A DNA stretch of 64,000 nucleotides from Phragmites australis (taxonomy: Eukaryota; Streptophyta; Magnoliopsida; Poales; Poaceae). The position numbers were made by a program, and so were the translations under genes. How positions within the stretch are numbered: position 1 is the first letter of the stretch; the number at the start of each line of letters is the position of its first letter. The DNA is taken from assembly GCF_958298935.1 (NCBI RefSeq), contig NC_084942.1:2425501-2489500 (forward strand), written 5' to 3'. Below are positions 58,901 through 64,000 of this stretch, one piece after another. The notes beneath the pieces were generated by a model. The model was not told where the DNA came from. It saw only the letters and a list, made by a program, of their open reading frames with translations, and did no database searches.

Positions 58901-61385
58901 CCGAGGGCGGTCAGCTTATTTGCCACCCCCATAATGCGTATGGCGAACTCGGTGACCGTCTCACCATCACGGAACTTGATGCCGTCGAACTCCTGCCGCA
59001 GCTGCTGCGCCTTTGCCTTGCGCACGCGATCGCTGCCAGCGTACATCGACTTGACGGAGTCCCACGCCGCGCGAGCCGAGTCCTTGAGCGCCAGCGTCCC
59101 CATCAATTCGTGGGGTACCGCCTTGAGAATGGCCTCCAATGCCATTCTATCTTCCTGCCGATCAACAGCGCCAAACTCCACGGCAGCCCACAGTCCCCTC
59201 GCCTCCATCATCACCTGCATGAGCAAGGACCAGTCGCTATAGTTGGTGCGCGTTAGCATCGGCCAGGATGCACCGCCAACCTCGCGCACCGTCTTCTGGA
59301 CCACGACTTCGCGACCCAGAGTTCGGCCGCGGCGCGGGATGAGCGGTGACGGCGAGCGCTGGGGAGGCCGGCGTCGAGGAGGCGTCCTCGAGTGATTGTT
59401 GACCGGAGCAGACATCTTCGTAGCTCGTAGCTAGCTCTGATGCCAAATGTTAACTGAGAAACCGATCAGACGAGATTGCAAGACGTTGCTCTTGCCGGAT
59501 TTTCTTCAGAGAAAACGCAGAGCTCACTCTATCTCACAAACGCGATGAACTAGATAGGATTTTGTGCTGCGATCAAGCGGCAGCTTTTCGGTTCTTTTCT
59601 CTTCCTTTTATTATGCAAAGTTTAGCTAACTAACTCCTACCTTCACGCCATGCCGAGGAGCTCAACCGGGCATGCCGTGAATCATGCAAAGACTGAGCAC
59701 GAACCGAGCTATTCTCGGAGGTGTGCAGGACTGGGCAAGGCGCACACACATGAGGTCGTGGGCTCTCGCCAACTAACAGAAGCACCGAAAAGAAAACTAA
59801 GTGTGCACTGGGTTACTAACATCAGCAAGGTTACTAGGCCATAAATCATACAGTAATAACTTTGCTATGCTGACCTGAAAACCAGAGGGCAGTAGTCCTT
59901 CCACCGAAAATCACATGATTGGTGAGGAGGAGTATGCTTTGATCCTTCAGGAGGAAATCTTGTCCACACCTTCTCTTTTGGATCAAATGCTGATGCTTTA
60001 AGATCCAGCGAATTTGGTGCCGACTGCCTTCCAACGGCATGTCTGTGTCCCAAGATAAGATGAATGGCAACTTCAGATGAATCAGCTTCAGAAGAGCAAT
60101 GCATCAGAAAATACAGATCAAATGGCAAAGAACAGTGGCATACTAGTGACCCTGATCGAATAGCAACACACCTGATGCCAAGCTGCAAGTTGAGCATGAG
60201 CTCGTAGTTCTTGTGCCCCTTCGATATCGTCTCCCCCTGCTTCTTCACTGGCCTCGGCAGCGCGCGCGTGCACGACGGCGTCCGCAACCATGACCCGTCC
60301 GTCCGAGCCTCCTCGCCCTCCTCACCCTCGGCCAGGCTAACCACCGGCGGCCGCCACACCGGCTTCTTCGTCACGGCCTCCACACCGGGCCACGTCAGAA
60401 TCTTCTGCGATGGCATTAGCGACACTGTCTTCCCTTCGCACACCTCAAGCTCCTCGAGCAGCGCCGTGATCGCTTCACGGGGCTCACGAGGCGCGGGCAC
60501 CGCAGGGCCACCGGACGGCGGGTAGTACACGCCCTTGGCGTGCATCGTGCCGGCCTCCTGGCACCACGTGCCAATGTACATGCCTCCGTCGGCCCACCGG
60601 AACGTGCCCTGGCCCTTGGGCTTGGCGTCCTCCCACGCGCCGTCGTACCGGTCGCCGTCCGCCCATATCACCGTCCCGCACCCGTGCATTTCGCCGGCCT
60701 TCCAGGTGCCAATGTACTCGTGGCCATGGCGCCAGATGTAGCGGCCGTGTCCGTCCTGCAGGCCGTCGCGCCAGTGGCCGTCGTACACGTCCCCGTTGGC
60801 GTACGCCTGCGTGCCGCGGCCGTGCCGGAGGTTGTTGGCCCACAGCCCCGCGAAGGTATCCCCGAACTCGCCAATGTAGGTGCCGTGGCCGTGCATGTAC
60901 CCGCCGGCGAGGTCGCCCTCGTAGGTGGCGCCCGACGTCCACGAGAACTTGCCGCGGCCAGACGCCCGGCCGCGGCACCAGGAGCCCTCGTACATGCTGC
61001 CGTCGGTCCAGAGGAACTTGCCCGCGCCGTGCGGAAGGTCCCCGCGCAGGTCGCCCTGGTAGAAGTCCCCGCTGGGCAGCAGCTGCTCGGCGTGGCTGGG
61101 CTCTCCGAGCGCGGCCTTGTCGTCGTCGCCGGCGTCCGTGTCATTGTCCTCGGTGGTGCTGTCACTGTCTTCACGGTCGTCGTCGTCGTCGTCGTTGTAC
61201 CGGTAGATGGTGTTGGACGTCGATGAGCTGACAGAGAGGAGGCTGGGTGTGGTGGCGTCGCTGGCGGCGGCGACGCCGTCGACGGGCACCGCGGTGGGCA
61301 CCACGGAGCCGCCGCGGCGGATGGTGTGGAGCTTGCGGATGCTCGCCTCCCACAGCCGGCTGGCCGGGGCAGGGAGCTGGTTCAT
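52955..61385 (-). CDS. Phosphatidylinositol-4-phosphate 5-kinase with MORN repeats (interrupted by a Copia insertion)
   Basis: Phosphorylates PI4P to PI(4,5)P2 at membranes, by family. Exons on the minus strand: 61385-60172, 60042-59875, 54671-54506, 54432-54316, 54230-54037, 53824-53733, 53630-53570, 53246-52955. They total 2,304 nt, or 767 residues plus stop. Residues about 100-290 carry about eight MORN repeats (YEGSW, YDGHW, YIGTW types), the plant type-B layout. The kinase domain has the glycine loop [41 protein letters not shown] and the C-terminal [20 protein letters not shown] with the KK of the specificity loop. All introns are GT-AG except intron 6, whose donor reads AT. Intron 2 is 5,203 nt because it contains a 5,035-bp Copia element. 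The ATG at 61385 is the first in frame. Confidence 0.9.
53631..53733 (-). promoter_or_regulatory. Intron 6 of the PIP5K gene with non-canonical donor
   Basis: The exon 6 end is fixed by frame: GCAAAG is followed by ATATGT where GTATGT would be a consensus donor. The acceptor TTACAG at 53636-53631 is normal. If the intron is retained, the frame reaches TAA after about 17 codons. Confidence 0.65.
54782..54786. repeat. Left TSD of the Copia element (TCAGC)
   Basis: Exact copy at 59822-59826. Confidence 0.93.
54787..55116 (-). repeat. 3' LTR of the Copia element (330 bp)
   Basis: Lacks a 44-bp segment present in the 5' LTR; the break lies at a GTG shared by both edges. All five substituted positions carry A or T where the 5' LTR has G or C. 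Confidence 0.93.
55117..55128 (-). promoter_or_regulatory. Polypurine tract of the Copia element
   Basis: The minus strand reads GGATTAGGGGGTGAT directly before the 3' LTR TG. It overlaps the pol stop codon at 55127-55125. Confidence 0.6.
55125..58733 (-). pseudogene. pol of the Copia element (two nonsense codons in RNase H)
   Basis: One frame from the gag overlap at 58733. Cues in order: zinc knuckle [14 protein letters not shown]; protease [13 protein letters not shown]; the GAG_pre-integrase [15 protein letters not shown]; the integrase core ([33 protein letters not shown]); and RT ([43 protein letters not shown]). TAG at 55628-55626 ends the long 1,035-codon frame just before RNase H. 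The same frame continues with [37 protein letters not shown], a second TAG at 55409-55407, and [12 protein letters not shown] up to TAG 55127-55125. Both internal stops fit CAG to TAG changes. Confidence 0.9.
58699..59415 (-). pseudogene. gag of the Copia element
   Basis: ATG at 59415, 238 codons. Contains [20 protein letters not shown] and the UBN2/gag core ([60 protein letters not shown]). It ends [14 protein letters not shown] and stop, while the pol frame overlaps at offset +1 across a run of seven G (58721-58715). Plant Copia elements usually have one gag-pol frame, so a one-base gain in this homopolymer is the likely cause. Confidence 0.85.
59434..59445 (-). promoter_or_regulatory. Primer-binding site of the Copia element
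   Basis: The minus strand reads TGGCATCAGAGC two bases after the 5' LTR. It differs by one base from TGGTATCAGAGC, the usual complement of initiator tRNA-Met. Confidence 0.82.
59448..59821 (-). repeat. 5' LTR of the Copia element (374 bp)
   Basis: TGTTAACTGAG...TTACTAACA on the plus strand as printed. It retains the 44-bp segment (AATCATGCAAAGACTGAGCA...) missing from the 3' LTR. A TATA-like ATAATAAAAGG on the minus strand lies near 59603-59613. Confidence 0.93.
59822..59826. repeat. Right TSD of the Copia element (TCAGC)
   Basis: Exact copy of 54782-54786. Confidence 0.93.
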
Positions 61386-61661
61386 CCTTCTCCCCGACGT
61401 TGTCACGTTGGCGTAGTCACTTCGAAGAATGTGACAAGAGAGGCCAACACGATCGAGCCGCTGGGGCGAGTCTGTGCATGGTGGTGGAGCGGCGAAGACC
61501 AAGGCGGGGTCGTGTCTGCTCCTTGTTTTTGCCTTGGATTGCGAGGTCTGGGTGACGAAGGACGTGAGTCGGAGGCTGGGAGGAGTTGTCGCCGAGGAGG
61601 GCTCCGGGGCGCAACATTTGGAGGGAGCGCCTAGGCCGTTGAGGCGTTCTACTACTCTATC

Positions 61662-61917
61662 TGTTTAGCAGAGCTTTTAACTTTAAATTTTTTTAAACCT
61701 ATATATTCTAATAGATGCATTGAGAATGTTCAGATAAACTATTTTATTTTTATTTTAGTTAAAAATAGAGACTTAAACCATTTAATTTTAATCTACAAAC
61801 GTAAAATTTGATAAAGTTATAGATACACTGATGATGTTTAGATGAATCATTTTATTCTAAAATAAAAAGTTAAGTCACCTAATCCTAATCTATAAATGTA
61901 AGAAGCTCTACTAAACA
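61662..61917. mobile_element. MITE upstream of the PIP5K gene
   Basis: Ends TGTTTAGCAGAGCTT and, on the other strand, TGTTTAGTAGAGCTT. The 256-bp AT-rich interior contains two related halves (AGATGCATTGAGAATGTTCA / AGATACACTGATGATGTTTA). It lies 277 bp upstream of the ATG, in or beside the promoter. TSD not identified, superfamily unknown. Confidence 0.62.
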
Positions 61918-63323
61918 CTGTTCATCTCCTAAAGAATAGGAGGGAGACTGCCAGAGCTAATGGCCACTGGCCCGTGCCGGAGGAAGACGAGCAGAGAGAC
62001 ACGGGCGGGTTTAAAAGGCACGCGCTTTTGTTGGGAGCGTGCACCGCACTGCAACAGTTTTTTTCTTGTGAAATGCGTCTCATATTCCCCTGCGCCAATG
62101 AAAAGAGGACAAATGGGCTGCTGTTCTCTTGTGAACATTTTCAATTCTCTCAATGGCTAAGGCATCATGTGCTTGTTTTCTAGAGACCGGCAGCCCGTTT
62201 GGCCTGAGTTTTGGAGTTAGCCACCTAGCCCTGTGCTAGACGCAGGTCAAACAGTCACTTTGTCTCTGTGTGGAGATCGCCGGAACAAGAAGCTTAGACT
62301 AGGTAGGTCCAATTGCTACCAGGACCCTGCTACACCTACAATCTGACAAGCAATATCACCTTACTGACCCAAAAACAGACCTCTGACCGGCGCCACAATG
62401 TTCACGTACACTGAAATATCACCAGTAAACGATTTGATCATCTTACAAGTTCCAGACCTGACTGATCCTCGTTGCATATATATGCAAAAAATCCGACATA
62501 TTGTTTGCACATGGTGGAACCATGTGATCTAGCAAGAAGACGATGCATGGTGTAGCGCGTGCAATAGCATAAATAATTGAATCTCACCTTACACATCACT
62601 TGGAACCTATGTTTTTTGCTTTCCTTTTGTATTCTGAATTTTCCGAGGAGGTATTCTGAAATTTTGAACCCCAAAAGAACTTGCCTTTGCAATAAAAGGC
62701 CCAGTACATCAGAAACAATCTACTAATAGCATATTAACTGGCTGTAGCAAACATTGAGATATGTATGCCTAACCCTAGTTTTGCCAGCTTCAACCTTTCA
62801 TTACAGAGTTCGACATGTGCCCTCAACTAGAGCGTTTCCCCAGTTCTGTAACAGTTGGAAAAACAAAACATACTTCTCGTGATCCACAGATAGGAGGACT
62901 AAATCATCCTTACAATTTTTAGAATGGCATAAATTCCATGGACTTCGTCAAGATAACTAATAATCAGCTAGGTTGAGACATGGTTGCATCTGCTGGTGAC
63001 TAGGTGAGTGTCGTAGGTCTTTAGAAGCAGTTAGTGAAGTGATACAAGAAGTGAGGTCAGGACAATCGCATTACTGTGGCTAATTAAATCCCATGCGGAC
63101 AACTGATGTTTTGGTTCAGGTTTCTCATTTCAAGTCTAGCTCCGCCCAGTAGAATTGGAAGTGCTTCCATGGTGGATAACCGGATACCCTTTCTTAGTGA
63201 TGAATCCTTAGTCATCATACCTTCTTACGTAACTGTGTCCCAGTGACACTCCTTCAAATGATCAAGAATTTAAGGGAAAGATTAAACTTGATGGAGATAT
63301 AGGAAGAGATTGTGTCTAATAAT
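61918..63323. other. Unassigned upstream flank of the PIP5K gene
   Basis: No supported gene, long repeat or domain on either strand. Confidence 0.4.
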
Positions 63324-63658
63324 CTAGAGAACAGTAAATTTTACAAACTTACAACTATTTGTACCTTTGTAACGTAAAACTATAACTTCTGAGATCCATT
63401 TCACAAAACTACAACTATATGTGTCCTTTGTAACACGAAACTAAAACTTTTTAGTCTGATTCCATCCGTCAAACACATATTTTCTGTATAATGGGAAAAC
63501 GAGTAATGTGCAGCTGACGGGTGGGATCAGATAAAAAGTTGTAGTTTTGCGTTACAAAAGACACAATTAGTTGTAGTTTTATGGAATAGATCTCAGAAGT
63601 TATAGTTTTGCGTTACAAAGATACAAATAGCTGTAGATTTGTGAAATTTACTCTCTAG
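63324..63658. mobile_element. Foldback element with arms of about 155 bp
   Basis: The left arm starts CTAGAGAACAGTAAATTTTA and the right arm, on the other strand, CTAGAGAGTAAATTTCACAA. Similarity continues arm-long (TTTGTAACG(T/C)AAAACTATAA, CTTCTGAGATC, ACAAC(A)ACT) to a short loop near 63485-63505. Within each arm a GTAACG-AAACTA motif is itself repeated. A transcript would form one long imperfect hairpin. Confidence 0.8.
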
Positions 63659-64000
63659 AAAAAGATGACACTCTCCATGAGTGAGAATCTTCCAAAAGTA
63701 TGAGCTACTGAAGATGGTGAGTCAAAGACATGTTCGGGACTTGAGAGTCTGCAATAACTAATGGGCCTGATCTGCTGGAAAGGAACAGTTAAGGCCTACG
63801 ACAAGCATGGTTAAGCAATAGTCGAGAGGTCCTTCAAGCACATTGATGATGGTAAAGGTATCTAATTTGGATGAGAAAGTCACAATTTAGGGGGCAGAGA
63901 AGACACTGCATCAAGTGAAAACTAGAAATTAGGTGTTTAGCGACTTGGAATTCATGAACTGAACAGACATTTTGAGTTATAAGGTTCTCATTGCACTACT
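63659..64000. other. Unassigned right edge
   Basis: No gene or repeat recognised. Confidence 0.4.

Larger units (their letters stand above)
54787..59821 (-). mobile_element. Near-complete Ty1/Copia retrotransposon in PIP5K intron 2
   Basis: 5,035 bp, LTR ends TGTTAACTGA...TTACTAACA, TSD TCAGC, transcribed in the same direction as the host gene. Order on the minus strand: 5' LTR 59821-59448, PBS, gag, pol (protease, integrase, RT, RNase H), polypurine tract, 3' LTR 55116-54787. The LTRs differ by five transitions over 330 aligned bases and one 44-bp indel, about 0.6 million years at 1.3e-8 per site per year. One +1 frameshift and two late stops disable it. Confidence 0.95.

Noticed and set aside
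60540..61226. 228-codon plus-strand ORF
   Set aside because: Antisense shadow of the GC-rich MORN exon; Val/Ala/Pro-rich without domain.

Overview
The window is nuclear DNA from a flowering plant, almost certainly a grass (Poaceae). The grass signals are GC-rich first exons, short GT-AG introns, Tat-lineage Ty3/Gypsy elements carrying an antisense Transposase_28-type gene (the RIRE2/Dasheng arrangement of rice), a Micron-like element inside a (TA)n tract, and CACTA, hAT and MITE remnants. No bacterial features, rRNA genes or tRNA genes were recognised. The left 40 kb is nested transposon sediment and the right 24 kb holds the host genes.

Layout. 1-163: probable exon of an unidentified gene running off the left edge (minus). 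1.9-2.8 kb: CACTA-type Transposase_24 fragment. 2835-17062: a complete, very young Tat-lineage retrotransposon (TSD CATAC). Its gag-pol is broken by one frameshift and three stops. An antisense two-exon gene of about 1,045 codons between pol and the 3' LTR is intact and has its own TATA box. 18920-20298: minus-strand solo LTR of a related subfamily (TSD CTCAG). About 20.7-22.2 kb: Copia-type LTR. 22.4-26.8 kb: decayed CACTA element with TNP2-type transposase. 28212-36125: old, non-autonomous Tat-like element with gag, protease and antisense-gene relics but no recognisable RT or integrase. 36.25-36.95 kb: unidentified coding remnant split by a hAT MITE. 39553-40670: hAT deletion derivative with a perfect 8-bp TSD.

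Host genes. 41617-44298 (+) is an intact single-exon gene for a membrane protein with five tandem PGG domains; a decayed partial copy lies at 52.34-52.56 kb. F-box-like debris lies near 45.8-46.1 kb. 52955-61385 (-) is a MORN-repeat phosphatidylinositol-4-phosphate 5-kinase (PIP5K) gene. Its eight exons add up to exactly 768 in-frame codons. Intron 2 holds a 5,035-bp same-strand Copia element (54787-59821, TSD TCAGC). The intron 6 donor reads AT instead of GT, so it is uncertain whether full-length kinase is made.

The most notable points are the retrotransposon whose only intact gene is a spliced antisense gene, its G-box/hairpin LTR repeat array, the transposon-loaded PIP5K gene with a suspect splice site, and several small TIR elements whose target-site duplications can be read directly. 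All identifications are by eye from motifs; no database search was run.
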